Made by a program: the position numbers and the translations under genes. The notes below the pieces were generated by a model. The model searched no databases. It was not told the DNA's origin and saw only the letters and a list, made by a program, of their open reading frames with translations. This document shows, one piece after another, positions 24,141 through 33,388 of a stretch of DNA of 44,787 bases; the first letter of the stretch is position 1, and each line of letters starts with the position of its first letter. Source of the DNA: Bacteroidales bacterium UBA6431 (lineage in GTDB: Bacteria > Bacteroidota > Bacteroidia > Bacteroidales > UBA932); NCBI GenBank assembly GCA_002439095.1, contig DJOT01000039.1, positions 1 to 44,787 on the forward strand. Direction: 5' to 3'.

Positions 24141-27100
24141 GAGTATGGCGGACTTGATCTCGTGGCCGCCGCCGACGAGGTCCTGAAGAAATGGAAGGGC
24201 ATTGATGCCTTCGGCAAATCTCTCCGGCTCCGTGACGGGGCTCCGGAATTCATATTTTTTGAAGGTCCGCCTTCCGCCAACGGCATGCCGGGCATCCACC
24301 ATGTCATGGCCCGTTCCATCAAGGATGCCGTGTGCCGCTACAAGACGCAGGCCGGCTATAAGGTGCGCCGCCGCGCCGGATGGGACACGCACGGGCTGCC
24401 TGTTGAACTCGGTGTCGAGAAGAAACTCGGCATTACCAAGGATGACATCGGCAAGAAGATAAGCGTGGAAGAGTACAACCGTACCTGCCGCGCCGAAGTT
24501 ATGAAATATACCGCCGAGTGGCGCACTCTCACGGAGCGCATCGGCTACTGGGTCGATATGGACGACCCTTATGTGACTTATGACAACCGCTATATCGAGA
24601 CCCTCTGGTGGCTTCTCAAGGACATCTACGGCAAGGGCCTGCTCTACAAGGGCAAGAGCATCCAGCCGTATTCTCCGGCTGCCGGCACGGGGCTGAGCAG
24701 CCACGAACTCAACCAGCCGGGTTGTTACCGTGATGTCAAGGACACCACCTGCACCGTGCAGTTCAAGGTTGTGGGGGAGGATGATCTCTATTTCCTCGCC
24801 TGGACAACCACCCCGTGGACTCTGCCGTCCAATACCGCTCTCTGCGTGGGCCCGAACATAGATTATGTCAAGGTGAAGTCTTCCAATCCGTACACCGGCA
24901 AGCCTGCTACATACATCGTGGCCGAGGCCCTGGTGGGTTCTCTGTTCAACGACAAGATTCCGTATGAGGTGCTGCCCGGCAGTTTCAAGGGATCCACGCT
25001 CGTTGGTATGCGCTATGAGCAGCTGATTCCGTGGTTCCGCCCGGATGATGGCGCGTTCAGGGTGATCAGCGGAGACTATGTCTCCACGGAGGAGGGTACC
25101 GGCATCGTCCATATAGCTCCGACATTCGGTGCGGATGATGCCAAGGTTGCCAAGGCCGCCGGGGTTCCGGCGCTCATGGTGATTGATGCGGACGGCGCTC
25201 CTCAGGCCCAGGTTGACCTCAAGGGACGTTTCTTCCGTATTGAGGACATGGACCCGAAGTATGTGGCCGAGAGGGTTTCTCCTGATTATAAGGAGTGGGC
25301 GGGGCGTTATGTCAAGAATGCCTACGATGACTCCCTCCCTGCTGATGCTCCGACCCTTGACGTGGATCTCTGCGTCATGCTGAAGATGGAGGGAAAGGCT
25401 TTCCGCATCGAGAAGAAAGTCCACTCGTATCCACACTGCTGGCGCACCGACAAGCCTGTGCTGTATTATCCTCTCAACAGCTGGTTCATCAAGACTACTG
25501 CGGTGAGGGACAAGATGATAGAACTCAACAACGGGATTACTTGGAAACCGGCTTCCACCGGTACCGGGCGTTTCGGCAAGTGGCTGGAGAACATCCAGGA
25601 CTGGAACCTCAGCCGCAGCCGCTACTGGGGCACACCGCTCCCGATCTGGAGGACCGAGGACGGCAAGGAGGAGAAGTGCATCGGCTCTGTCAAGGAACTT
25701 TACGCAGAAATAGACAAGGCCGTCTCCGCCGGGATCATGGAGACCAATCCTCTCCGCGATCTGGGCTTCAACCCTGATGACATGAGCAAGGAGAACTATG
25801 ACAAGATAGACCTCCACCGCCCATATGTGGACAATATCTTCCTTGTGAGCCCGTCCGGCAAGAAGATGATCCGTGAAACGGACCTTATCGACGTGTGGTT
25901 CGATTCCGGTTCCATGCCTTATGCCCAGACAGGGCTGCGCGGCATCGATACTCCGGATTTCGGGTGCACGGCTGATTTCATCGCTGAGGGTGTGGATCAG
26001 ACGCGCGGGTGGTTCTACACCCTGCATGCCATCCATACCATGGTCAGCGGTACTCCGGCTTTCCGCCGCGTGATCTCCAACGGGCTTGTGCTCGACAAGA
26101 ACGGGGACAAGATGAGCAAACGTCTCGGCAATGCTGTCGACCCTTTCAAGGCGCTCGACAAGTTCGGCCCTGACGCCCTGCGCTGGTATATGCTTACCAA
26201 CGCCCAGCCGTGGGACAATCTGAAGTTTGACGAATCCGGAGTGGAGGAGGTGCGCCGCAAGTTCTTCGGCACGCTGTACAACTCGTATTCCGTATTCGCG
26301 CTCTATGCCAATATAGACAAATTCGATCCATCTGCGGAGAAGGTTCCTTATGGGGAAAGGCCGATGTTCGACCGATGGATAATCAGCCGCATGAACACGC
26401 TTGTGAAGTCGGTTGAGGCGGCATATGAAGATTATGATCTCACTGCTGCCGGGCGCGCAGTGCAGGACTTTGTCTGCGATGACCTGAGCAACTGGTATAT
26501 ACGTCTCAACAAGAAGCGCCTCTGGGGTGCCGGCATGACGGAGGACAAGCTCTCTGCATATCAGACTCTCTATGAGGTGCTCCGCACCGTTGCCCTCATC
26601 TCGGCCCCTATAGCCCCGTTCTTTATGGACAGGCTCTGGACCGACCTCGTGCCGGACTCTGAATCAGTGCATTTTGAGACGATGCCTGTGGCTGACAGCT
26701 CTTTGGTGGACAAGGATCTCGAGGAGAGCATGAGTTTTGCGCAGAAGGCATCCTCTATGGTGCTGGCCCTTCGCAAAAAAGTGGGCATCAACGTCCGCAA
26801 GCCTCTCGCCAAGGTGCTTGTGCCGGTGCTTGACGACACTGTCAAGGAGCACATACAGAGGGTCAGCGACATTTTCCTCGCTGAAGTCAATGTCAAGGAG
26901 ATAGAGTTCCTGCACGACACTACCGGCATCATCACCAAGAAGATCAAGCCGAACTTCAAGACGCTCGGGAAGGTCTATGGCAAGAGGATGAAGGAGATTG
27001 CCGCCGCGTTCGGCACCTTGTCGCAGGAACAGATTGCCGACATCGAACGTGCTGAGGCGGAGTATGTTCTGCATCTTCCGGGCGGGGATGTGACTCTCGG

Positions 27101-27485
27101 CAAGGGAGACTATGAGATCAGTTCCGAGGACATGCCGGGCTGGCTCGTGGCCACCGAGGGGACTCTCACTGTCGCTCTGGATATTGTGCAGACTCCGGAA
27201 CTCCGCAGAGAGGGAGTCGCACGTGAACTCATCCATCCTATCCAGAATCTCCGCAAGGAGAGCGGATTCGAGGTGACAGACAGGATAGATACTGTGATTT
27301 ATGCAGACGGTGCCGCTTATGATGAGATAAGCGATGCCCTTTCGGAATATTCTGATTATGTCTCCGCCCAGACATTATCTCTGTCCTTGTCTCTGAAGGC
27401 GCTCGGTGAGGCTCCTTCGGCGGCGTCAGAAGTTGAGTGGGGCGATGCCTCAATCAGGATATTCGTGGAGAAACATTTAAAATAA
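24129..27485 (+). CDS. ileS: Isoleucine--tRNA ligase
   Basis: 1118 aa from ATG 24129; the frame opens at 24033 but the extra 32 residues overlap promoter and leader sequence. Class Ia synthetase: HIGH variant GIHH (55-58) inside PPSANGMPGIHH, the CP1 editing domain with AWTTTPWTLPSNTAL near 250, Ile-type WDTHGLPVE near 96 and the KMSKR signature (661-665). The anticodon-binding domain and a C-terminal extension follow. The long architecture is the one also found in eukaryotes and mupirocin-tolerant bacteria. Charges tRNA-Ile. Followed by the DksA-like gene after 7 bp. Confidence 0.96.
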   Translation: MIFKEYGGLDLVAAADEVLKKWKGIDAFGKSLRLRDGAPEFIFFEGPPSANGMPGIHHVMARSIKDAVCRYKTQAGYKVRRRAGWDTHGLPVELGVEKKLGITKDDIGKKISVEEYNRTCRAEVMKYTAEWRTLTERIGYWVDMDDPYVTYDNRYIETLWWLLKDIYGKGLLYKGKSIQPYSPAAGTGLSSHELNQPGCYRDVKDTTCTVQFKVVGEDDLYFLAWTTTPWTLPSNTALCVGPNIDYVKVKSSNPYTGKPATYIVAEALVGSLFNDKIPYEVLPGSFKGSTLVGMRYEQLIPWFRPDDGAFRVISGDYVSTEEGTGIVHIAPTFGADDAKVAKAAGVPALMVIDADGAPQAQVDLKGRFFRIEDMDPKYVAERVSPDYKEWAGRYVKNAYDDSLPADAPTLDVDLCVMLKMEGKAFRIEKKVHSYPHCWRTDKPVLYYPLNSWFIKTTAVRDKMIELNNGITWKPASTGTGRFGKWLENIQDWNLSRSRYWGTPLPIWRTEDGKEEKCIGSVKELYAEIDKAVSAGIMETNPLRDLGFNPDDMSKENYDKIDLHRPYVDNIFLVSPSGKKMIRETDLIDVWFDSGSMPYAQTGLRGIDTPDFGCTADFIAEGVDQTRGWFYTLHAIHTMVSGTPAFRRVISNGLVLDKNGDKMSKRLGNAVDPFKALDKFGPDALRWYMLTNAQPWDNLKFDESGVEEVRRKFFGTLYNSYSVFALYANIDKFDPSAEKVPYGERPMFDRWIISRMNTLVKSVEAAYEDYDLTAAGRAVQDFVCDDLSNWYIRLNKKRLWGAGMTEDKLSAYQTLYEVLRTVALISAPIAPFFMDRLWTDLVPDSESVHFETMPVADSSLVDKDLEESMSFAQKASSMVLALRKKVGINVRKPLAKVLVPVLDDTVKEHIQRVSDIFLAEVNVKEIEFLHDTTGIITKKIKPNFKTLGKVYGKRMKEIAAAFGTLSQEQIADIERAEAEYVLHLPGGDVTLGKGDYEISSEDMPGWLVATEGTLTVALDIVQTPELRREGVARELIHPIQNLRKESGFEVTDRIDTVIYADGAAYDEISDALSEYSDYVSAQTLSLSLSLKALGEAPSAASEVEWGDASIRIFVEKHLK

Positions 27486-27492
27486 GCCTATT

Positions 27493-27915
27493 ATGACAGA
27501 CGAAAAGAAACAGGCTCCTTTGACGGAGAAGACGCGCTATTCCGATGCGGAACTGGCGGAGTTCAAGGCTATTATCGAAGAAAAACTTGCCCAGGCCAAG
27601 GCTGAGTACAATACTCTTCGTGAGGTTGTGCTCCACAACGGCACAAATGATATAGAGGACACATCGCCTTCGTTCAAGACTGTCGAGGATGACGGTGCCA
27701 ACCAGCGCTCAAAAGAAGAGGCCAGCCAGCTAGCCCAGAGGCAGTACAAGTTCATCAAGAATCTGGAGGGTGCCCTCGCGCGCATCGAGAACAAGACTTA
27801 CGGGATCTGCCGTGCCACCGGCAAGCTCATCCCTAAAGAGAGACTTATCCGTGTGCCTCACGCTACGCTCACCGTAGAGGCCAAGGAACAACTTGCCAAG
27901 GAGGGCAAAAATTAG
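27493..27915 (+). CDS. TraR/DksA family regulator-like protein
   Basis: 140 aa. N-terminal coiled coil (YSDAELAEFKAIIEEKLAQAKAEYNTL, in two helices), and a C-terminal domain with the family pattern YGICRATGKLIPKERLIRVPHATL. Only one of the four zinc-binding cysteines of E. coli DksA remains, as is common in Bacteroidota homologues. Probably binds the RNA polymerase secondary channel, but this is by analogy. Between ileS and lspA; its TAG stop overlaps the lspA GTG start by one base. Confidence 0.85.
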   Translation: MTDEKKQAPLTEKTRYSDAELAEFKAIIEEKLAQAKAEYNTLREVVLHNGTNDIEDTSPSFKTVEDDGANQRSKEEASQLAQRQYKFIKNLEGALARIENKTYGICRATGKLIPKERLIRVPHATLTVEAKEQLAKEGKN

Positions 27916-28508
27916 TGTCGTCCAAGGGTTTGGCTGCCGGAAGTCCGAAGAAGGGGTTGTGGCTCCTTCTTTTGGGCGTCGGGCTTGTCGTTGTTGACCA
28001 GATCATCAAGGTGGTGGTCAAGACCAACATGGATCTGGGGGAGCAGATATATGTGATCGGCCAGTGGTTCCGGATATGCTTCGTCGAGAACGAGGGGATG
28101 GCTTTCGGAATGGCATTCGGTGGGGCAGTGGGGAAGTTCCTGCTTTCGCTTTTCCGCATCTGTCTGAGCGGGGCTCTGATATGGTGGATACATTCGCTGC
28201 TTAAGAAAGGGACTGCGCCGACAGGGGTGCTTGTGGGATTGACGCTGATCACTGCCGGGGCGATCGGAAATATCATCGACTGTCTTTTCTACGGGTTGAT
28301 CTGGGGTTATGCCCCGTTCATGTTCGGGAAGGTGGTGGACATGTTCTATTTCCCGCTCATCCGCAGCGGGGAGAAGGTGATCTTCTTCAGCCCTGTGTTC
28401 AATTTCGCTGATTCCTGCGTGACGGTAGGCGCTTTCTATCTACTGCTCTTCCAGTGGAAGTTCTTTTCTGGAGAGGACAAGAAAACTTCCGGCAGGGCGG
28501 AGTCCTGA
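27915..28508 (+). CDS. lspA: Lipoprotein signal peptidase (signal peptidase II)
   Basis: 197 aa from a GTG start that shares a base with the preceding stop codon. Four transmembrane helices. Catalytic aspartates: Asp122 in GNIIDCLFYG and Asp166 in FNFADSC. An insertion around KVVDMFYFPLIRSGEKV is typical of Bacteroidota LspA. Removes signal peptides from diacylated prolipoproteins, of which this window encodes at least six (for example at 2291, 3330, 4714, 28845, 30772 and 33389). Confidence 0.94.
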   Translation: MSSKGLAAGSPKKGLWLLLLGVGLVVVDQIIKVVVKTNMDLGEQIYVIGQWFRICFVENEGMAFGMAFGGAVGKFLLSLFRICLSGALIWWIHSLLKKGTAPTGVLVGLTLITAGAIGNIIDCLFYGLIWGYAPFMFGKVVDMFYFPLIRSGEKVIFFSPVFNFADSCVTVGAFYLLLFQWKFFSGEDKKTSGRAES

Positions 28509-28569
28509 CCCAAGGCGTTCCGCCGCTCCCCGGGAATGCATGGAGCCCGGGCAAATTTTAAAGATATTT

Positions 28570-28600
28570 TTTGCAAATAATCGGAAAATATCTAAATTTG
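28570..28600 (+). promoter_or_regulatory. Promoter for tRNA-Ser
   Basis: TTTG ending at 28573, 19-bp spacer, TAAATTTG at 28593-28600: a full consensus match 16 bp before the tRNA. Confidence 0.7.
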
Positions 28601-28616
28601 CAGTCCCAAACGGGAA

Positions 28617-28701
28617 GGAGAGTTGGCCGAGTGGTTGATGGCGGCAGTCTTGAAAACTGTTGACCTTAACGGGTTCGGGGGTTCGAATCCCTCACTCTCC
28701 G
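28617..28701 (+). tRNA. tRNA-Ser(UGA)
   Basis: 85 nt with acceptor arms GGAGAGT and ACTCTCC, discriminator G, a D arm GCCGAGTGG, anticodon arm GCAGT-CTTGAAA-ACTGT with anticodon TGA, a long variable arm as in class II tRNAs, and T arm with GGTTCGAATCC. CCA is not encoded. Confidence 0.95.
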
Positions 28702-28766
28702 CAAAATCGGGCTAATGCTCTGATTTCTAATAAATTAGATGCAAAGTTAGACCTGAAACGGGACAA

Positions 28767-28797
28767 AATCGGGACAAGTTCTGTCCCGATTTTTTTG
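28767..28797 (+). terminator. Intrinsic terminator after tRNA-Ser
   Basis: Perfect 10-bp stem AATCGGGACA / TGTCCCGATT (28767-28776 and 28782-28791), 5-nt loop, then a T run. The end of the T run also supplies the -33 TTTG of the next promoter. Confidence 0.8.
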
Positions 28798-28825
28798 GTA
28801 AAAAACGGGGGGGTGATTATATTTG
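28794..28825 (+). promoter_or_regulatory. Promoter for the 28845-30560 operon with G7 in the spacer
   Basis: TTTG at 28794-28797, 20-bp spacer, TATATTTG at 28818-28825. The spacer contains seven consecutive G (28807-28813) next to A5, so its length could change by slippage. The ATG follows 19 bp downstream. Confidence 0.6.
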
Positions 28826-28844
28826 TAACAAAAAACATTGCGAA

Positions 28845-29240
28845 ATGAAAAAGTTTATTTATGTTCTGTTTTGCGCTGCGGCGCTGATGATGTGCGGCTG
28901 CAACAAGGATAACAACGGTAATAAGCCGGATCCTGACAAACTTACATGGGCCTCCCTTGTGGCCGAGCACCCTTTCTTGGGCGAGTTTCCGCCATTTGAC
29001 GGAGAGATCGAGAATTGCGATTCCCGCAATCTCGGAGGGGCTGAGACCGTGATATTTTTTGACTACAAGTGCGATGAGTCTGTGGCCACGACCTATTACG
29101 CCAAATTCATCCCGGCCGGATTCACCAAATCCGATGGATCACACATATATCGCAAGACTGTAGGAAACAAGGAATATGCTTTTTCCGGATCTTATGGTGG
29201 CGGCAATTTCGGCCTGAGTTTCTCTGCTGATTCGAAGTAA
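28845..29240 (+). CDS. Small lipoprotein of unknown function
   Basis: 131 aa. Signal peptide with a MMCGC lipobox (Cys about 19) and a KDNNGNKPDPDK flexible tether. The mature part is about 100 aa, strand-rich, with two cysteines that could pair (ENCDSRN, DYKCDES). It ends in GGGNFGLSFSADSK. No family recognised. First of two genes, 3 bp before the next start, so the two are probably produced together. Confidence 0.7.
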   Translation: MKKFIYVLFCAAALMMCGCNKDNNGNKPDPDKLTWASLVAEHPFLGEFPPFDGEIENCDSRNLGGAETVIFFDYKCDESVATTYYAKFIPAGFTKSDGSHIYRKTVGNKEYAFSGSYGGGNFGLSFSADSK

Positions 29241-29243
29241 TCC

Positions 29244-30560
29244 ATGATATTCTCCAGAATCATGCCCGCTGCTGCAGCTCTGCTGCTCATTGCGGGCATT
29301 TGCGTGGATGCGCACGCTGCTTCTGCGACGGACGACAATGTCAAGGCCCGGCTCTACCTCAACAAGGGAGACAGTCGGGTCGTTGACGGTTATCTCCGCT
29401 CAGCTATGGTCAACCGTCCGGACCATATCGAGTTCAGTCTCACGCCTGATGGTGAGAGGGTCCGGTACATAAACGAAGATGTGGACTCCCTTGTCCTTGA
29501 GGGCACCGACAAATATGTCAAGCGTCTTGTCAAAGTATATGGCTTGCTCGGCGGACCTGCGAGTGTCGAGTGGGTACGCGAGGAGTACAAGGGCAGGGGG
29601 ATTGACCTTTACTCTCTATTTACCGTGGAATCAGAGCGGACGGGCCGCAACATAACTGTCGTGAAGCCTGTGCGCGCATGGTATCTGAGCATAGCGGGCG
29701 ATATGGCTATCATGGTCAGCTCGGACACTCGTGACAGCATTTTCGACAGGACAGAGCCGCCGATGGCGGAGGATATGCTCTCAATGTATTTCGGGAAAAT
29801 CTATGATTATCCCGATTTCGCAGGGAAGATCAAGGCCGGGGAGTTCAAGACACTCATGGACGTGCTCCATGCCTGGGAGTCATCTTACGGCAACACCGCA
29901 CGTCGGGTGGAAGGCAAACTGAAAGCAGACCAGATAGGGATGCAGGGAGGAATCGCCGCCTCTGATGCAGCCAAGAATGTGGACTGGAAGCGGACAAAAT
30001 CCGAAATCGTCTTCCCGAAATATTCCCGCACCCTGCAGGTCGGCGCCTCTCCGATGATGGGGTCATGGTCCAAGGTGATGAAACACGCGCTTGACGATGC
30101 TGCAGAGTCTACTTTCAAGATGGTCGTGCCGCCGGTGATGATATATTCAGACATCTGTTTTCTGGATTTCGGCCGTCTCGGAAGTGTCGGCTGGACAGTG
30201 GGCGGAACATTCTCCCGTTACGGATACAACTGGATGCTGGACAACGGCTACGGTGACAAACAGCAGGACACTTTCTGCAACCGGGTTGACTTGGCCGCCG
30301 GTTTGAGTTACCACCTTACTCTTTGCCGCAGGCTGGAACTATATGCTAGAGCGATGGTTGACGCCGGTATCATCGGGGAACATACCACCGAACATGAGAG
30401 CGGAGAGGAAGCCAGCAGCACTTTCAACAAGATGGACACCCGCATGTCTTTTGTGGCGACCGCCGGATTGCGTTGGTATTTCTGTGAGAAAGCGGGCCTG
30501 TGGGTCGAGGGTGGACACGATGTCGGCTGCCTTTCGGCCGGTCTGTCGTTTCGATTCTGA
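29244..30560 (+). CDS. Secreted protein with possible outer-membrane beta-barrel end, unknown function
   Basis: 438 aa. Signal peptide cleaved after about AHA (residue 25). Residues about 30-200 are mixed alpha/beta with conserved-looking KARLYLNKGDSRVVDGYLR and MLSMYFGKIYDYPDFAGK. From about 290 on there are repeated amphipathic strands (VGWTVGGTFSRYGYNWML, LAAGLSYHLTL, TAGLRWYF) and a C-terminal Phe (LSAGLSFRF), typical of proteins inserted by the BAM complex. I do not recognise a named family. Three bp after the small lipoprotein; a terminator follows at 30593. Confidence 0.6.
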   Translation: MIFSRIMPAAAALLLIAGICVDAHAASATDDNVKARLYLNKGDSRVVDGYLRSAMVNRPDHIEFSLTPDGERVRYINEDVDSLVLEGTDKYVKRLVKVYGLLGGPASVEWVREEYKGRGIDLYSLFTVESERTGRNITVVKPVRAWYLSIAGDMAIMVSSDTRDSIFDRTEPPMAEDMLSMYFGKIYDYPDFAGKIKAGEFKTLMDVLHAWESSYGNTARRVEGKLKADQIGMQGGIAASDAAKNVDWKRTKSEIVFPKYSRTLQVGASPMMGSWSKVMKHALDDAAESTFKMVVPPVMIYSDICFLDFGRLGSVGWTVGGTFSRYGYNWMLDNGYGDKQQDTFCNRVDLAAGLSYHLTLCRRLELYARAMVDAGIIGEHTTEHESGEEASSTFNKMDTRMSFVATAGLRWYFCEKAGLWVEGGHDVGCLSAGLSFRF

Positions 30561-30592
30561 CACGGGCGTTTCTTCGCGTCTGCGCTATTTGA

Positions 30593-30622
30593 AGAGGTCT
30601 CGATGAGAGGCCTCTTTTTTTA
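30593..30622 (+). terminator. Intrinsic terminator after the 28845-30560 operon
   Basis: Arms AGAGGTCT (30593-30600) and AGGCCTCT (30608-30615) with one G-U pair, followed by a T run. The rest of the gap up to 30771 shows only a weak -7-like TATATTCG at 30689-30696. Confidence 0.7.
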
Positions 30623-30771
30623 ATCAGACTTTCTGCCGGATAGGCTGAAAAAATAGGATTAGTGTGTATACCCGAATTGATTTTTTTCTATATTCGCACT
30701 TTGTAGTATTGGTATTACCCGGATGAATGAAGAACGTATTTTCCGGAGAAATCGAGTAATTATTCAATCAT

Positions 30772-33369
30772 ATGAAGTACAAATTCCTGTTATTGTGCTC
30801 TGTAGCCGCACTTTTCGGTTTTGCGGCCTGCACAGAGAAAAACGAGCCCGCGTTGGAGGAAGAGGGACTGTATCTCTCCGCTTCCAAGAAAGGTGATGCC
30901 CAAGTGGTTGTAGACAAAGACCGCAAGACGGCTTCTGTCGAGTTCTCATCTTACAGTTCGTATGCCATGGTCGATGTCGAGACCGTGCTTGACTGGGACT
31001 GCATCGTCAATGAAGAGGCTGCATCTTGGTGTCAGGCGGAGGCCATCGGTGGTGGTGTCCGCATCTTGGTGCAGACCAACGAAAGTTTCAAGGAGCGCTC
31101 CGCGACCGTGACTATAGCCAGCGGAGAGGATGCCATGGCGAGCGTGGCGGTCAAGCAGGCTGGCAGATCCGAAGAGCCTGAGCTCAAGCTTGAGCATGAG
31201 TCGCTTGTCTTCCCGGAAGCGGGGCGGAGTGTGACATTTTCCGTCTTGACCAACACTTCCGATTGGGAAGTTTCCGCTCCCGCAGATGCTTCTTGGTTGA
31301 GCGTCACCCCGGACTATGAGGCAAACACTGTCACTGTCACCTCGGATGCCAACGCCACCGGGGCTGACCGCAGCGCGCAGCTGACTTTCTCATGCAAACA
31401 GGACGGGGAAGTGCTCGCTTCCGAGAGCGTTCCTGTTGAGCAGTGGGGGCCGTGCCTGACGTTCACGGTGTCTGTCGGCGCCGGAGATAAGATAGCCCTG
31501 CCGCTTGCCGGCAAGGATATGGACCTCAAGATCGACTGGGGTGAGGGTGAACTCTTCGACCCGTATCACATTCAGGGCACGATAGCTTCCGTCAGCACCA
31601 TGGTGGAGTATCTGAGTTATACCTACAAGGATGGCGGAGAATACGATGTCACGGTACACGGCCATGTCCCAATCATCACCGCCTATCTTGACAATGTGCT
31701 GATGGACAGCAAGTATATGCGCAAGATAACAGCCGTGAAGTCATGGGGCAAGGAGAAGTTCTCACTGCTGACATCCGCATTCTACGGCGCCGGCCTCAAG
31801 ACAGTAGCGCCTGATACATATCATGCCCTTGATCAGGTTACCGATGTCAGGTCTCTTTTCATGGAATGCTCAAATCTTGAGTCAGTACCGGCGGACCTTT
31901 TCAGTGAGATGAAAGCTGTGGACTTCAACAGCGTCTTCTTCGGCTGCTCATCCTTGACGGAGATTCCTGCCGGCCTGTTTGACAAGAACACAGCCGTGAC
32001 TTCTTTTGTCTCCACATTCAAGGGAACCGGGATCGGGACTGTCCCGGCGGGGCTGTTTGACAAGAATGCGGAGGTGGAGTGTTTCGAGAGCACTTTCGCC
32101 GATTGCCAATACCTTGAGAGTGTCCATGAAGGGCTCTTCAAGAACAACACCAAGGTCACCTCGTTCAACTCCACATTCTCCGGCACCGGTCTCAAGACCG
32201 TGCCCGCAGGGCTGTTCTCCACCAACACGGAAGTGACGGATTTCGACTCAGTCTTCTATGAAAGCAGCCTTGAAGTGATTCCTGCCGGCCTTTTCGCTGC
32301 CAGCAAGAAAGTGGAGACTTTTGAGTCCGCATTCAACCGCACCGCCGTCAGTGAAATACCTGCCGGCTTGTTTGACAGTGCCGTCAATGCGAAAAGTTTC
32401 AAGTCAACATTCTACAGTTGCGAAAACCTGTCTTCCGTCCCGGCGGGCCTGTTCGACAAGTGCGTGAACGTCACCAGTTTCAACCAGACCTTCAACCACT
32501 GCTCCTCTCTGACAGCAGTGCCAACAGGCCTCTTTGACAACTGTCCTCTGGTGGAGGATGTCGCAATGTGTTTCAAGGATACCGGTATATCGGAGATTCC
32601 CGCTGGTATTCTCGACAAGCTCGCCAAGTTGACTTCGGTACAGAGCCTGTTTGAGGATTGCGTGAACATCTCTTCTGTGCCAGACAGACTGTTTGCCAAG
32701 TGTACCTCGGTGACTGACTTTTCAAATGTTTTTGCTGGATGCTCTGGAATCAAGACCTTGGGAAGCAACATTTTCCCTGCATCAACAGTGAACCTTTCAT
32801 CGGCTTTCGAAGGATGTTCGTCACTTGCCGAGATTCCGGAGGGCATATTCAGCGGTCTTTCTGAGGTGACCAAGTTCGACAACGTCTTCGAGGGTTGCAC
32901 GTCCATAGTCACCGTACCGGCAGAACTCTTCAAGGACAACACAAAGGTCACCAGTTTCCAGTATGCTTTCAGGAACTGTGAAAACCTTGTCACCGTAGGT
33001 AATCCGGATGATGCTGACGGATGCATATTCAAATATGCCCCGGATGCCACGGACTTCGGGTACGTGTTCCAGAACTGTTCCGCGCTCGAGAGGATTCCTG
33101 CCCACAGTTTCGCCTACAACAAGAAGGCGTTCTCTTTCCAGTGCACCTTCGATGAGTGCAGGAGTCTGACAGGGGAGTCTCCGTATGCGGAGGTCGAGGT
33201 GGAAGTCACAGCCGATGACGGCAGCGTCAGCAAGGTAGCCAAGAAGATCCATCTCTATGAGCGTGAGCTGTATCCGGATGTGTTCACCGCGCCGTACGCT
33301 TACTCGTACTGCTTCTACGGATGCGAGAAACTGTCCGACTATGATAACATTCCTTATGCGTGGAACTAA
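30772..33369 (+). CDS. BspA-like repeat lipoprotein with BACON and PKD-like domains
   Basis: 865 aa. Lipobox AAC at about residue 20. Two BACON-type domains follow (about 30-130 and 138-225: WDCIVNEEAASWCQ, WEVSAPADASWLSV), then a PKD-like domain (about 230-320: LKIDWGEGE, YTYKDGGEYDVTVHG). From about 345 there are some 16 repeats of 26-27 residues with consensus VTSF-STF-xCxxL-xVPAGLFDKNT, a BspA/DUF285-like leucine-rich repeat. A cap with GESPY, HLYERE, DVFT and LSDYDNIP ends the protein, the same cap as in the next gene. Probably a surface adhesin or glycan-/host-binding protein; the ligand is unknown. In an operon with 33389-35104 (19-bp gap). Confidence 0.82.
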   Translation: MKYKFLLLCSVAALFGFAACTEKNEPALEEEGLYLSASKKGDAQVVVDKDRKTASVEFSSYSSYAMVDVETVLDWDCIVNEEAASWCQAEAIGGGVRILVQTNESFKERSATVTIASGEDAMASVAVKQAGRSEEPELKLEHESLVFPEAGRSVTFSVLTNTSDWEVSAPADASWLSVTPDYEANTVTVTSDANATGADRSAQLTFSCKQDGEVLASESVPVEQWGPCLTFTVSVGAGDKIALPLAGKDMDLKIDWGEGELFDPYHIQGTIASVSTMVEYLSYTYKDGGEYDVTVHGHVPIITAYLDNVLMDSKYMRKITAVKSWGKEKFSLLTSAFYGAGLKTVAPDTYHALDQVTDVRSLFMECSNLESVPADLFSEMKAVDFNSVFFGCSSLTEIPAGLFDKNTAVTSFVSTFKGTGIGTVPAGLFDKNAEVECFESTFADCQYLESVHEGLFKNNTKVTSFNSTFSGTGLKTVPAGLFSTNTEVTDFDSVFYESSLEVIPAGLFAASKKVETFESAFNRTAVSEIPAGLFDSAVNAKSFKSTFYSCENLSSVPAGLFDKCVNVTSFNQTFNHCSSLTAVPTGLFDNCPLVEDVAMCFKDTGISEIPAGILDKLAKLTSVQSLFEDCVNISSVPDRLFAKCTSVTDFSNVFAGCSGIKTLGSNIFPASTVNLSSAFEGCSSLAEIPEGIFSGLSEVTKFDNVFEGCTSIVTVPAELFKDNTKVTSFQYAFRNCENLVTVGNPDDADGCIFKYAPDATDFGYVFQNCSALERIPAHSFAYNKKAFSFQCTFDECRSLTGESPYAEVEVEVTADDGSVSKVAKKIHLYERELYPDVFTAPYAYSYCFYGCEKLSDYDNIPYAWN

Positions 33370-33388
33370 CTGATAATACAGAAGAAAA

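Noticed and set aside
24117..26036. 639-aa open frame on the minus strand
   Set aside because: Antisense to ileS, whose signatures are unmistakable; the translation shows no recognisable domain.
28529..28551. CCCGGG-N11-CCCGGG hairpin after lspA as terminator
   Set aside because: The stem is only 6 bp of a self-complementary hexamer and the following T run is short and offset; not strong enough to call.
28702..28800. Integration (att) site of a mobile element next to tRNA-Ser
   Set aside because: The GGGACA repeats after the tRNA suggested an att remnant, but no integrase, second tRNA end copy or phage gene is in the window, and the sequence is fully explained by an intrinsic terminator.
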